A stretch of DNA of 64,000 nucleotides from Candidatus Hydrogenedentota bacterium (GCA_903893795.1 CAITNO010000101.1:1-64000); one strand, 5' to 3'. Counted from the first letter of the stretch, positions 1-8,565 are shown. The notes: generated by a model from the sequence alone, not told the origin. Made by a program: numbers and translations.

Positions 1-1278
1 GGTGGCCACCACCAGCGGTGTTCCGCCGGAACGCGAACTGTTTTCAACCGCCCGTTCCACTTCCGGCGGCAGGGCCCCGCCCATGAATTGCCGGACGGCA
101 TCCGCCGCCCCTTTGCGGATTTGTTTGCCTTCAAAATTCACGCCGCTCATCCGCGTTTGCGCGGTGAAGGGCACAAAATGCGCGCCGGGCAAATCTCGGA
201 TTTCGCGCGCGCGAATCCCGAATTGCTTGGCGAGCACAACGATGCTGCGGCCCTCGGGCGTTTCATCGGCCAGCGAGGCAAGCTGCGCCGCGTCGGCCAG
301 TTCCTCCGGCGAGACGCCCGCGGCAGGGATGAACTGGGTCGCCTCGCGGTTGCCGAGCGTGATGGTGCCGGTCTTGTCGAGCAGCAGCACGTCCACATCG
401 CCGGCCGCCTCGACGGCGCGGCCGCTCATGGCAAGCACATTCTTCTGCACAAGCCGGTCAATCCCCGCGATGCCGATGGCGCTGAGGAGGCCGCCGATCG
501 TGGTGGGGATGAGGCACACCAGCAGGGCCACAAGGACCGTGACCGAGAACGAGACTTCGGCATAGACGCCAAAGGGCCGGAGCGACATGATCACGACGAG
601 GAAGATGATGGTCAGCGCCGAAAGCAGAATCGTCAGCGCGATCTCGTTGGGGGTCTTCTGGCGCGAGGCGCCCTCGACAAGGCTGATCATGCGATCCAGA
701 AAGCTTTCGCCGGGATTTGCCGTGGCGCGCACCTTAATCCAGTCCGACAGGACGCGGGTGCCGCCCGTCACGGCGCTGCGGTCTCCCCCGGCCTCGCGAA
801 TCACCGGGGCGGACTCGCCCGTGATGGCCGACTCGTCCACGGTGGCCACCCCCTCGACGATTTCGCCGTCGGCCGGGATGATCTCGCCGACGGACACGAG
901 AAACAGGTCGTTCTTGCGCAGTTGCTCGGCGGCCACCTTTTCAGGGGTGCCGTCGGCGCGGAGCCGGTTCGCCACCGTCTGTGTGCGCGTCTTTCGCAAC
1001 GTGTCGGCCTGTGCCTTGCCGCGACCTTCGGCGAGCGCCTCGGCAAAGTTGGCGAAAAGCACGGTGAACCAAAGCCAGATTGAGATCTGGAGTCCGAAGC
1101 CGAAGGTTTCGCGCCCGGTGGGCAACAGGAGGCACAGTGTGCTGATCAGCGCCCCCACCTCGGTCACAAACATGACGGGGTTGCCCGCCATGTGCACGGG
1201 GTTAAGTTTCCAGAACGACTGCACGAGGGCGTTCTGAACAATTTCACGGTCGAAAATGGCATGTTTTCTGGCAGCCAT
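1..1278 (-). CDS. kdpB: Potassium-transporting P-type ATPase subunit B (partial, C-terminus beyond window)
   Basis: Catalytic subunit of the high-affinity KdpFABC K+ pump in the inner membrane. The first 426 residues are present and the frame is still open at base 1. The N-terminus reads [18 protein letters not shown]. The actuator loop motif TGES follows DESAI, and the phosphorylation motif DKTGTIT places the acylphosphate aspartate at residue 301. The N-domain is cut by the window edge. The ATG lies 15 bases after the kdpA stop with AAGGA upstream, so it is translated as part of the kdpFAB message. kdpC is expected beyond the edge. Family assignment is certain. Confidence 0.97.
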   Translation of the reverse strand, partial: MAARKHAIFDREIVQNALVQSFWKLNPVHMAGNPVMFVTEVGALISTLCLLLPTGRETFGFGLQISIWLWFTVLFANFAEALAEGRGKAQADTLRKTRTQTVANRLRADGTPEKVAAEQLRKNDLFLVSVGEIIPADGEIVEGVATVDESAITGESAPVIREAGGDRSAVTGGTRVLSDWIKVRATANPGESFLDRMISLVEGASRQKTPNEIALTILLSALTIIFLVVIMSLRPFGVYAEVSFSVTVLVALLVCLIPTTIGGLLSAIGIAGIDRLVQKNVLAMSGRAVEAAGDVDVLLLDKTGTITLGNREATQFIPAAGVSPEELADAAQLASLADETPEGRSIVVLAKQFGIRAREIRDLPGAHFVPFTAQTRMSGVNFEGKQIRKGAADAVRQFMGGALPPEVERAVENSSRSGGTPLVVAT

Positions 1279-1293
1279 GGCAAGTAATCCTTC

Positions 1294-3030
1294 TTAGTAC
1301 AGCGCGGCGGAGCCGGTCATGATGAAATGTTCGACGATCGGGCCGAGGGCCAGGGCGGGAAAGAATGTCAGAGCACCAACAATCACGATGGTCGCGACCA
1401 GCAGCAGGGCAAAGGTCACCCCATGCACGGGGAAAGTGCCTCCGCTGACGGGGACAATCTTCTTGCGGGCGAGGCTGCCCGCCAGGGGCAGCAGGGGCAG
1501 GAGCATGAGAAAACGGCCGAAGAGCATGGCAAAGCCCAGCGTGGTGTTGTACCATGGGGTGTTGGCTGTCAGTCCTGCGAAGGCGCTTCCGTTGTTGCCC
1601 GTTCCCGAAGAGTAGGCATAGAGCATCTCGCTAAACCCGTGCGGCCCGGTGTTGGCCAGACCCGCCTGTCCCCATGCGGTAACGCACGCCCATCCAGTGA
1701 AACCGAGCACGGACAGCACGGCCGCCATCACAAAGAGGACGGCGAGTTTCACCTCGCCCGACTCAATCTTCTTGCCGAGATACTCGGGCGTCCGTCCCAC
1801 CATGAGCCCGGCCAGGAAGACTGTCAGGATGATGAAGACCATCATGCCGTAGAGCCCCGAACCCACGCCCCCAAAAATGATCTCGCCCAGCTCGATGTTG
1901 ACGAGGGGCACCAGTCCACCGAGGGGTGTGAAGGAATCGTGCATGGCGTTCACCGCGCCGCAGGAGGCGTCGGTCGTGACCGTGGCAAACAGGGCCGAGT
2001 TGAAGATGCCGAAACGCACTTCTTTGCCCTCCATGTTGCCGTCGGCGGCATCGACACCCAAAGCCGCAATCCGTGGATTGCCAGCCGACTCGGCCCACCA
2101 GCACACCGTGACGCCGGCCAGAAACACGAGCGCCATGGCGGCCCACACGGTCCAGCCGTGGCGCTGGTTCTTCACCATCCGACCCAGGTAGTAGGTCAAC
2201 CCGCTGGGAATGAGGAAGATGGACAGCATTTGCAGGAAGTTCGACAGCGGCGTGGGATTCTCATAGGGATGGGCCGCGTTGGCGTTGGTGAATCCGCCGC
2301 CGTTCGTGCCGATCATCTTGATGGCGACCTGCGAGGCCATGGGCCCCTGCGCGATGACCTGCGGCGCGGCCCCGTCCACGCCAGCCTTCATCTCGACGGG
2401 CGTCGCGGTGGTGAAGTCATGGAAGTTCTGGATCATGCCCTGGGACACGAGGAACAGAGCGAACACCAGGCTCAGGGGCAGCAGAAGATACAGGGTCAGG
2501 CGGACGATGTCCGCCCAGAAATTTCCGAGCGTCTGCACCCCCTGCCGCGCCACGCCACGGACCAGCACGGCGGCCACGGCGATACCGGCGGCCGCGCTCA
2601 TAAAGTTGTGAAACGTGAGCGCCACCATCTGCGAGAAGTACGACATGGTCGCCTCGCCCGCGTAGCTCTGCCAGTTCGTGTTGGTGGTGAAACTCGCGGC
2701 CGTGTTGAAAGCCAAGTCGGGCGTCAGCGCGCCGAGCTGCCGCGGATTGAACGGCAGCAGGTGCTGGAGCCGGAGAATGGCGTAGGTGAACAGCATGCCC
2801 GCCAAACTGAACAGTGCGAGTGACAGCGCATACTGCTTCCAGTCCTGCTCACGGGCCGGGTTGACACCGCAGAGGCAGTAGATAAACCGTTCCAACGGTT
2901 TCACGACCGGGTCCATGAAAGTGGTTCCATTGGCATCCAGTACCTGCACTAGGTAAAGGCCCATCGGTTTTGTAACTGCCAGCAGCACCCCCGTAAACAG
3001 GGCAAGCTGGATCCATCCTGAAATATTCAT
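1294..3030 (-). CDS. kdpA: Potassium-transporting ATPase subunit A
   Basis: K+-translocating channel-like subunit of KdpFABC, a polytopic inner-membrane protein of 578 residues, normal for the family. It has typical KdpA segments: an N-terminal membrane span after MNISGWIQ, FNTAASFTTNTNWQSY in the first pore region, IGTNGGGFTNANAAHP, and the late GNNGSAFAGL pore motif. The ATG follows AGGAG and sits 14 bases downstream of kdpF. It is followed directly by kdpB. No truncation or frameshift is seen. Confidence 0.97.
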   Translation of the reverse strand: MNISGWIQLALFTGVLLAVTKPMGLYLVQVLDANGTTFMDPVVKPLERFIYCLCGVNPAREQDWKQYALSLALFSLAGMLFTYAILRLQHLLPFNPRQLGALTPDLAFNTAASFTTNTNWQSYAGEATMSYFSQMVALTFHNFMSAAAGIAVAAVLVRGVARQGVQTLGNFWADIVRLTLYLLLPLSLVFALFLVSQGMIQNFHDFTTATPVEMKAGVDGAAPQVIAQGPMASQVAIKMIGTNGGGFTNANAAHPYENPTPLSNFLQMLSIFLIPSGLTYYLGRMVKNQRHGWTVWAAMALVFLAGVTVCWWAESAGNPRIAALGVDAADGNMEGKEVRFGIFNSALFATVTTDASCGAVNAMHDSFTPLGGLVPLVNIELGEIIFGGVGSGLYGMMVFIILTVFLAGLMVGRTPEYLGKKIESGEVKLAVLFVMAAVLSVLGFTGWACVTAWGQAGLANTGPHGFSEMLYAYSSGTGNNGSAFAGLTANTPWYNTTLGFAMLFGRFLMLLPLLPLAGSLARKKIVPVSGGTFPVHGVTFALLLVATIVIVGALTFFPALALGPIVEHFIMTGSAALY

Positions 3031-3044
3031 TGTTCAATGCTCCT

Positions 3045-3125
3045 CTAGAACCATTCGGGCCGGAGCACCGAGACAAACAGGTACCCCAACAGGGCCGCGC
3101 CAACCAGTCCAATTACAATATCCAT
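3045..3125 (-). CDS. kdpF: KdpF small membrane subunit of the K+ ATPase
   Basis: A 26-residue single-span peptide beginning MDIVIGLVGAALLGYLF and ending in RPEWF. This matches KdpF in size, in its hydrophobic helix followed by a basic residue, and in position directly before kdpA. KdpF stabilises the Kdp complex in enterobacteria. The stop overlaps the kdpA ribosome binding site region. It is easily missed because it is so short. Confidence 0.9.
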   Translation of the reverse strand: MDIVIGLVGAALLGYLFVSVLRPEWF

Positions 3126-3179
3126 CGGTTCACCTCTTGCATCTGCCGCGCGGTGCCGCGCGTTTACGCGACAAAATGT

Positions 3180-3263
3180 CTACAGTTTCTCGCACGCCCA
3201 TGCGTACAGAATGAAGACGCCAAAAAAGGCGACGGTAGCCGCCACATAAACCAAGTCCGTCAT
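3180..3263 (-). CDS. 27-residue single-span membrane peptide, copy 1 (kdp operon)
   Basis: A micro-ORF of 27 codons before kdpF. The central helix is VAATVAFFGVFILYAWAC, followed by charged EKL at the C-terminus. AAGGA lies upstream of the ATG at a suitable distance. The ATG overlaps the stop of the preceding 88-codon ORF (ATGA), suggesting coupled translation. A nearly identical peptide occurs at 6116-6199 before the KimA-like importer; the block ATVAFFGVFILYAWAC is shared without change. Conservation between two loci in one genome argues for a real protein. Function is unknown; association with K+ transporters is inferred from position. Confidence 0.75.
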   Translation of the reverse strand: MTDLVYVAATVAFFGVFILYAWACEKL

Positions 3264-3526
3264 TGCAAAAGATCCTTCGCCAACACGGGGTCGGCGCGTC
3301 GGGGCACAAGGATGAGGGTGCTTTCGGCACGAACACATTCTTTCTGTGCGTTCACGAGTTCCTTCACGATGGCCAGGACGCCCCGCCGCTGCCGGTCATT
3401 CCTTGATCGGGAATGCGGCGCACGGCGCTTCGCACACGTACCTGTCAGGAGCGCCGCAGCAACGCTGTGAAGAAATGCGCGACCGCCGAAAGCGGTCATA
3501 CCCGCGTTTGTGAACACATCCACCAT
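3260..3526 (-). CDS. Putative 88-residue protein, first ORF of the kdp transcript
   Basis: I recognise no family. The case for it is positional. An ATG at 3526 is preceded by AAAAGGG at good spacing. The predicted sigma-54 start point lies about 50 bases upstream, and its TGA overlaps the ATG of the 27-residue peptide. The protein starts MVDVFTNAGMTAFGG, is very basic in the middle (KRRAPHSRSRNDRQRR) and ends in a helical-looking tail with KELVNAQKEC. It could instead be an untranslated leader that happens to be open. Confidence is therefore low. Confidence 0.4.
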   Translation of the reverse strand: MVDVFTNAGMTAFGGRAFLHSVAAALLTGTCAKRRAPHSRSRNDRQRRGVLAIVKELVNAQKECVRAESTLILVPRRADPVLAKDLLQ

Positions 3527-3589
3527 ACAATACCCTTTTATCTACGTCTGTATTTCTTATTCTTTGCATTCAACTCTTGCTTGTGCATA

Positions 3590-3605
3590 TGCAAGTTGCG
3601 TGCCA
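3590..3605 (-). promoter_or_regulatory. Sigma-54 (-24/-12) promoter before the kdp genes
   Basis: On the minus strand the sequence is TGGCACGCAACTTGCA, a full match to the consensus TGGCACG-N4-TTGCW, with GG and GC separated by exactly 10 bases. Transcription would start near 3579, about 50 bases before the 88-codon ORF. Kdp operons usually have sigma-70 promoters under KdpE, so this is unusual. The NtrC-type regulator at 8566-9921 retains the GAFTGA loop needed for sigma-54. Confidence 0.8.
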
Positions 3606-3676
3606 TCGCTGAAGCAAGCAAGAACGGCCTAAAACAGCCCCATTCCCCCGCCATTCTAGCTGGGAGCGTCCCATGC

Positions 3677-3722
3677 CTTGAAAGATGCAGGAATCGAAAG
3701 GACGGGCGTTGCAAAATGCAAA
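3677..3722. promoter_or_regulatory. Paired palindromic enhancer sites upstream of the kdp promoter
   Basis: Two copies of a CTTGC-N5-GCAAG-like palindrome. The first, CTTGAAAGATGCAGG (3677-3691), is imperfect. The second, GTTGCAAAATGCAAA (3708-3722), has an exact TTGCA/TGCAA core. Their starts are 31 bases apart, about three helical turns. Centres lie roughly 105 and 136 bases upstream of the predicted start near 3579, a normal place for NtrC-type enhancer sites. The same arrangement is seen at 8137-8182. The rest of 3527-3944 shows no convincing gene. Confidence 0.65.
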
Positions 3723-3944
3723 GCAAGAGCGACTTCAGCGCGCTAACGGGAGCACAGGATAGAACAGGTGTCCTGACAGGGTCTCATCAAACAGTCCAAC
3801 CACGACATCCTTTGTTGCCGCCTTGGACGGCCCGAAATGTCCGTGCAACGCTCAGGGCGCCTCTTGACTGTGGAGGAGCGCGGAAATGCCTGCGGACCAA
3901 TATTGCGTGCTGTTTTCAGCATTCAACTGGGTGGCGGCGGCCGG

Positions 3945-5957
3945 CTATGCCACGCGGATGGGGATAATCATGAAGGGAATTCCGCGGGAATAGAGCCGCC
4001 GCTGAATTGCAAAAACTATATAGTTGTGCAGCAAACGCGTCATCAGTGTTTCCTCTGGAAACACCAATTGCCCGCCGAAGAAGACGCAGTCCGGGAAACG
4101 CTCGCGCACAATGGGCACCATCTTCTCCACCTCCTCGACAACATCGGTTCCCAGCACAAAATAGCTCTCTGCATGTTTTCCCTGGCGCCTCATGAGACTA
4201 ACGTACTTGCCGAGGTCTGCTTTCGTCCGGTCTTTGAGTCCCTCGAGTTCCTGGGCGCCCTTGAAGTTGCCCGCGTCAACAACCCCCACCTCCACAAAGA
4301 CGAAGTTCTTGAAGGTCCTGTTGAAGAGCCGGATGATGCCAAACAGCGTGTGCAGGCCCAGGCCGTTGAAACCGTTCACGAGTATCACGGCGGTTTCCGC
4401 CGAAGGGTCGCATGCGGGTTCGGGGAGTTTCTCATCGATGGACGCCTCGGCGGCGATGACGAGACTGTCCAAACGCTTCAGGAGGGCGCGCGTGTGGCCG
4501 TAGTGGCGGCGTATGAGCGTCGCGACAACCACCAGCGCGCCGGTGACCAGCAGCGTCACCCAGCCGCCCGAGCCGAACTTCAGAATGGCCACGGAAATGA
4601 GAATGAAGGAAGTCAGCACCAGGCCGATGCCGTTGATGGCCAGTCCCCTTTTCCAGCGACGGTCCTCGGCGCGCACCTGCCACCAGTGGCGCACCATGCC
4701 CAATTGGGAAAGCACGAAGGTGATGAACACGGTAATGCTGTACAGGACTATCAGATACTGCACCGAGCCGCCTGTGAATCCCACAAGCAGCAATGCCGCG
4801 CCGCCCATGAGCAGCACCCCGTTCTGCGTGACCAGCCGGTCGCTGAGCATGCCAAAGCGGCTGGGAAGCCAGCGGTCCAGCGCCATATTGGCCAGAACGC
4901 GCGGGCCGTCCAGAAAGCCGGTCTGCGCGGCCACGAACAAAATCGCACCCTCGGAGACCAGCGTGACAAGCACGAATCCGCCGGCCAGACCGCGGGGCCA
5001 GCCGGCGGTGACATGATCCAACAGCACGGCGTTGAGCGTCTTGCCCGGTTCAAACTGAACGCGGCACAGAACATACGCCAGCATAAGGCCCATCACGGCG
5101 ACGACCAGCGACGAGGCCATGTAGACCATGGTCCGTTTTCCGGTCGCCACCCTCGGTTCGCGGAGAATGGGCAAACCGTTACTGACCGCCTCAATACCGG
5201 TGTAGGTTCCCGCGCCCATGCCATAGGCGCGCAGGACCAGGAAAATCATGCCGAAGATCCCAAACTGGTGCGTGGCCGAATGGGCATCCGCGGCGGTGTT
5301 GCGGGGCAGTGAAGCCAGTTCGGGGAGATGGGTGCCAATCGCCCAGAAGATGGCGATCAAATGGGTGACCACAAAGATCATAAAGATGGGAATGAGCGGC
5401 CCCACCGATTCGCGCACGCCGCGGATGTTCATCGCCGTAAGCACCACCACGCCCAGTAGCCCAAACCACATGCGAAAGACAACCCAATCGGGCGGGAGAA
5501 AGCTGAACACAGCCTCGGCACCGCTGGAAATGGAAAGGGCGATGGTCAGAACATAGTCAATCAGCAGGGCGCATCCGGACACCATGCCCCAGGTGGGCGA
5601 CACAAGCTGGCTCGCCACCACGTACCCGCCGCCGCCGGAGGGAAACAGTTCAATAATCTGGTGGTAGCTCATGCTGATCACAACGATGGTGAACACGCTC
5701 CCTAGGGCGACAAACAGTGCCAGATGCGGGTACTGCAGGAGGAGGGAAAAGGCCTCCGACGGCCCGTAGCAGGACGATGACAACCCGTCAGACCCCAAGC
5801 CCACCCACGCAAAGAAGGCGACCAGCGCCAGCTTGTGGTGGATGTCGGGGTCGTGGGGGTCGCGGGCACTGCCCACCAGCATGCGCCGCACCCTCTTTGC
5901 CATTCCGGGTTTGGGAGTGTCGCCGTTTTCCAGGTACATGTGCGTCTGCTCTTTCAT
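3945..5957 (-). CDS. KimA-like APC-superfamily potassium importer
   Basis: Inner-membrane transporter of 670 residues with about 12 helices and a cytosolic C-terminal domain of about 170 residues. It resembles the H+-coupled K+ importer KimA (YdaO). GSDGLSSSCYG aligns with the D36/Y43 segment of KimA (here D57 and Y64), and LLIDYVLTIALSISSG aligns with D117/Y118/S125 (here D134, Y135, S142). SYHQIIELFPSGGGGYVV and the late LYSITVFITFVLSQLGM also match. The C-terminal domain has the alternating strand-helix look of a USP-type nucleotide-binding fold; in KimA this region is linked to c-di-AMP control. It lies in the K+ locus downstream of the kinase and the second 27-residue peptide. A generic amino acid permease is the less likely alternative. 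Confidence 0.85.
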   Translation of the reverse strand: MKEQTHMYLENGDTPKPGMAKRVRRMLVGSARDPHDPDIHHKLALVAFFAWVGLGSDGLSSSCYGPSEAFSLLLQYPHLALFVALGSVFTIVVISMSYHQIIELFPSGGGGYVVASQLVSPTWGMVSGCALLIDYVLTIALSISSGAEAVFSFLPPDWVVFRMWFGLLGVVVLTAMNIRGVRESVGPLIPIFMIFVVTHLIAIFWAIGTHLPELASLPRNTAADAHSATHQFGIFGMIFLVLRAYGMGAGTYTGIEAVSNGLPILREPRVATGKRTMVYMASSLVVAVMGLMLAYVLCRVQFEPGKTLNAVLLDHVTAGWPRGLAGGFVLVTLVSEGAILFVAAQTGFLDGPRVLANMALDRWLPSRFGMLSDRLVTQNGVLLMGGAALLLVGFTGGSVQYLIVLYSITVFITFVLSQLGMVRHWWQVRAEDRRWKRGLAINGIGLVLTSFILISVAILKFGSGGWVTLLVTGALVVVATLIRRHYGHTRALLKRLDSLVIAAEASIDEKLPEPACDPSAETAVILVNGFNGLGLHTLFGIIRLFNRTFKNFVFVEVGVVDAGNFKGAQELEGLKDRTKADLGKYVSLMRRQGKHAESYFVLGTDVVEEVEKMVPIVRERFPDCVFFGGQLVFPEETLMTRLLHNYIVFAIQRRLYSRGIPFMIIPIRVA

Positions 5958-6115
5958 AGTGTTTGGTTTGCCGGAAGAATGGATGAATAGCCTGATGGGT
6001 AACGCATTTTGGGGGACCTCCCGAGGGGAGGAGCTTAGCCAATGCGGGCGCTGTGCCCTGTGATTTGCCCTGCACGCCTGCCGCGCGGTTAAGCACGGTC
6101 TGTCTCATCTGTCTT

Positions 6116-6199
6116 CTACAGTCTGTCGCACGCCCATGCGTAGAGGATAAAAACGCCGAAGAAGGCCACGGTCGCCGCCGCGTAGATTAGGTCCGCCAT
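6116..6199 (-). CDS. 27-residue single-span membrane peptide, copy 2 (before KimA-like importer)
   Basis: A micro-ORF of 27 codons, two bases after the stop of the histidine kinase gene, with GGAGG just upstream inside the kinase 3' end. It begins MADLIYAAATVAFFGVF and ends YAWACDRL. It is the paralogue of the peptide at 3180-3263: differences are conservative (T/A, V/I, V/A, E/D, K/R) and the central helix is unchanged. It has one membrane span, with Asp at position 3, a Cys near the C-terminal end and a charged tail. A 158-base gap separates it from the importer. Role unknown; perhaps a small subunit or regulator of K+ transporters. Confidence 0.75.
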   Translation of the reverse strand: MADLIYAAATVAFFGVFILYAWACDRL

Positions 6200-6201
6200 A
6201 T

Positions 6202-8043
6202 TTATGCCTCCTCAACGGCGGCATGGTCGGCACATTTCAGCGAGAAGCTGAAAGTGCTTCCCGCGCCCACCACGCTCTCGGCGCGAATGCTGCCGCCGTG
6301 GGCTTCCACGATTTCCTTCGCGATGGCCAGGCCGAGCCCGGCACCGGTGTTTGTTCCCTGTTCGGGACCGCGGAAGAACTGTTCAAATACGCGCGGAAGA
6401 TGCTCGGGCGCAATGCCCGAACCGGTGTCGGACACGGAATACCAGACGGCGTCCCCGTCGGCCCGCGCCGACACGGTCACACTGCCTCCCGGCGGCGTGT
6501 GTTTGATGGCGTTCGACAACAGGTTGGCAAACACATGGGGCATGCGGGTTGCGTCTGCGTGCACCTCGGGCAACCCGGTGGGCAGCGACGCTGTCAGGGT
6601 GATGCCATGGTCCTGCGCCTGAACCTTGAAAGGTTCCATCGCGTCCAGCGCGAGCGCAACCGCATCCATGGGGCTGGCATCCATATGGATGCGGCCGGAC
6701 TGGATCCGGGCGATGTCCAGCAGGTCCTGCACGATGGTGTTGAGCCGGTCGCAGTCTTCCCGCGCGGCCACCAGCAGTTCCTCCTGTTTTGGGGTCAACG
6801 GTCCGAGTTTGTCGTCCAACACGAGATAGAGCGCCATGCGTATGGACGTCAGCGGCGTTTTCAACTGGTGCGACACCGTCGAAACAAGACCCCGCTTGAG
6901 TTCATCCTGCTGCCGCGTCTGCGTCACATCGTGCATCATCACGGTAATGCCCGCCAGTTGGCCGAATCCGTCCAGAACAGGTATCGCCTCAGGGCGGTAG
7001 AAGCGCTCCTCGCTGCCGACGAAGACCTGCACCAGGTAGTCCCCCTGGCCAAGCACTTCCCCGTGTCCGGAGCGCAGCACCTGCTGGGAGAGAATGTCCA
7101 TCCACGCGTGCTTGCTTTCCTGCAGGCGGCAACCCACCTTGAGCCCAAAGGCTTCCTGGGCGGACTTGGTCACCACCTCGACCACGCCGTTGAGGTCGAC
7201 CACAACAATTTCGACCGACAGATTGTCCAGCGCCTGCTGGGCGGCCCGCTGCATGCGCACCATTTTCGCTTCATTGGTGCGGCGGTACTCGCGCAGGCTT
7301 GCGGCCATGGTGTCGAAGGCCGACGCCAACTGGCCCAGTTCATCATGGGCAACACTGCCCACCACGAGGTCGAGGTTTCCCCGGGCGATCTCGTTGGCCG
7401 AGTCGGTCAGGGCCGTAATGGGCCGCAGGATCCAGCGGCCGGTGTACCAGACGAAGGTGCCCGCTATTACCACGCCGCAGAGCAGCAGCAGATACATGCG
7501 CTGGCTGGCCTGGGCGGCCTTTTCACGCGCGGCCGTGTTTGCGTCGGACATGTTTTGCTGGTTCATCTGAAGGATGCCGTTGGAGGTGTCCTTCACCTGC
7601 TGAAACAGGGGCAGGAGTGTGGAAAAATAGGCGCCACGCCGCTGGTCCACGGGACCTGCCCCGTCGCGCACCTGTGTGAGCACAGTCTTGTACTGCTTTT
7701 GAAGGCCGTCCAGTTTGGTGAAGAACTCACCCTCGCGGGGCAGGGTCAGGTTGCCGCCTTCCACGCCGAGTGCCTTGTCGAATTTGACAAGATTTTCATC
7801 GATTTGGGCTGATCCCTCCTTCTGATAACCGAGGAGGACGAAAAGTATGCCGCTGTCAATCCGCTCCATCGCATCATTCATGTCCTGGCAGGCAATCACG
7901 CTGCGATAGTTCTCGCGCAGGATGACGTCGATGGATTGTCCCAGTTCGGAAACTTTTACGATGCTCTGCACCCCGATGATTAGAATGATTAGGAAAAGCC
8001 CGCCGAAGCCAAGGCTCAATTTCTGTCGTAATCCGAATGTCAT
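6202..8043 (-). CDS. Membrane sensor histidine kinase (4-helix sensor, HAMP, PAS, HisKA, HATPase)
   Basis: A 613-residue kinase. TM1 is at about 11-30, an extracytoplasmic helical sensor at 35-180 and TM2 at about 183-203. HAMP follows at 205-255 and PAS at about 265-375. The H-box STVSHQLKTPLTS carries the phospho-acceptor His at 392. HATPase has the N box NLLSNAIKHTPPGG and SDTGSGI. I chose the ATG at 8043 because AAGGAG precedes it and the TM starts at once; the frame is open further upstream only through a repeat element. The universal-stress/KdpD N-terminal domain of classical KdpD is absent. A sigma-54 promoter lies 28 bases upstream. It probably phosphorylates the NtrC-type regulator at 8566-9921. 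The signal is unknown; K+ or turgor is inferred from context. Confidence 0.93.
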   Translation of the reverse strand: MTFGLRQKLSLGFGGLFLIILIIGVQSIVKVSELGQSIDVILRENYRSVIACQDMNDAMERIDSGILFVLLGYQKEGSAQIDENLVKFDKALGVEGGNLTLPREGEFFTKLDGLQKQYKTVLTQVRDGAGPVDQRRGAYFSTLLPLFQQVKDTSNGILQMNQQNMSDANTAAREKAAQASQRMYLLLLCGVVIAGTFVWYTGRWILRPITALTDSANEIARGNLDLVVGSVAHDELGQLASAFDTMAASLREYRRTNEAKMVRMQRAAQQALDNLSVEIVVVDLNGVVEVVTKSAQEAFGLKVGCRLQESKHAWMDILSQQVLRSGHGEVLGQGDYLVQVFVGSEERFYRPEAIPVLDGFGQLAGITVMMHDVTQTRQQDELKRGLVSTVSHQLKTPLTSIRMALYLVLDDKLGPLTPKQEELLVAAREDCDRLNTIVQDLLDIARIQSGRIHMDASPMDAVALALDAMEPFKVQAQDHGITLTASLPTGLPEVHADATRMPHVFANLLSNAIKHTPPGGSVTVSARADGDAVWYSVSDTGSGIAPEHLPRVFEQFFRGPEQGTNTGAGLGLAIAKEIVEAHGGSIRAESVVGAGSTFSFSLKCADHAAVEEA

Positions 8044-8070
8044 GGCCAAACTCCTTTCGCATAGACCAAT

Positions 8071-8086
8071 GGCAAGAGTGATGCCA
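8071..8086 (-). promoter_or_regulatory. Sigma-54 (-24/-12) promoter before the histidine kinase
   Basis: The minus-strand sequence TGGCATCACTCTTGCC has GG and GC at exact sigma-54 spacing and differs from consensus only at positions 6, 7 and 16. The predicted start is near 8060, 17 bases before the kinase ATG, just leaving room for AAGGAG at 8051-8056. It would drive the kinase, the 27-residue peptide and probably the KimA-like importer. Confidence 0.75.
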
Positions 8087-8136
8087 ATCAGGATTGGTGA
8101 AAAGTGGCCGAAAAAGGGGGCAGGAAGGATGAGAAA

Positions 8137-8182
8137 CTTGCCTTCTGCAAGAAAGGAGCGAATGGGGCTTGCATTTTGCAAG
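8137..8182. promoter_or_regulatory. Paired palindromic enhancer sites upstream of the kinase promoter
   Basis: Two perfect-armed palindromes, CTTGCCTTCTGCAAG (8137-8151) and CTTGCATTTTGCAAG (8168-8182). Their starts are 31 bases apart, and their centres are about 84 and 115 bases upstream of the predicted start at 8060. The second shares its 13-base core with the kdp site at 3709-3721 read on the other strand. They are likely binding sites for the Fis-type domain of the adjacent NtrC-like regulator. Confidence 0.7.
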
Positions 8183-8204
8183 GCGGAGGGGGGGCGCGTG
8201 AAAC

Positions 8205-8480
8205 GCGCCGTCATCGCGAGCCTCAGACCGCCTACGGTGGCGATTCGCGGCAGAAAGCCGCCGAGGGACTGGCTCCCGTTTCCGTCCAAGGCCAAGGGAC
8301 GGCAGCACATTCGCCTATCGGAAACGGGTGCCTGTACCCGAGTCACCACACCCCGGGGCTTCGCGAGTCCTGGTACAGCCACCATTTCCAACACAGCGAC
8401 CTGTTCGAGTAAGTCGAGCCATTGGTTGGAAATGGTGGCAGTCCCCCAGCGGCACATGCACTTGCTTAGCAGCAAAGCAC
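8205..8480 (-). repeat. Dispersed structured repeat, copy A (about 280 bp)
   Basis: This stretch reappears in opposite orientation at about 16285-16570 with only scattered substitutions. Each copy contains two long inverted repeats. In one, arms like ACCATTTCCAACC pair with a later GTTGGAAATGGT. In the other, GGTGCCTGTACC-type and GGGTACAGGCACC-type arms surround a short loop. There is no ORF with family features. It looks like a non-autonomous mobile or structured element. It sits between the regulator and the enhancer sites and extends the kinase reading frame artificially. Confidence 0.75.
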
Positions 8481-8565
8481 GGCAATCTCTTGGAATCATG
8501 ACCTGAACCCTGGGCCGATGCGACTACGGGATTGCCGCGCTGCGTTCGCAATGACGGGGGAGCTG

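Noticed and set aside
1327..2823. 498-codon frame on the plus strand
   Set aside because: It is the shadow of kdpA on the other strand, His/Gly/Arg-rich, with no family features.
3837..5312. 491-codon plus-strand frame
   Set aside because: It is antisense to the KimA-like importer. Composition is typical of GC-rich shadows.
6043..6058. Possible sigma-54 promoter before the KimA-like gene (GGGCACAGCGCCCGCA)
   Set aside because: The spacing fits but the -12 element lacks TT, and no enhancer palindromes lie upstream. The gene is probably served by the kinase promoter.
6116..6199. The 27-residue peptide as a second KdpF
   Set aside because: A separate KdpF (MDIVIGLVG...) is present at 3045-3125, and the sequences differ in helix composition and C-terminus.
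8044..8499. N-terminal extension of the histidine kinase frame by 152 residues
   Set aside because: It translates the dispersed repeat and the enhancer region. The ATG at 8043 has a good ribosome binding site and starts just before TM1.
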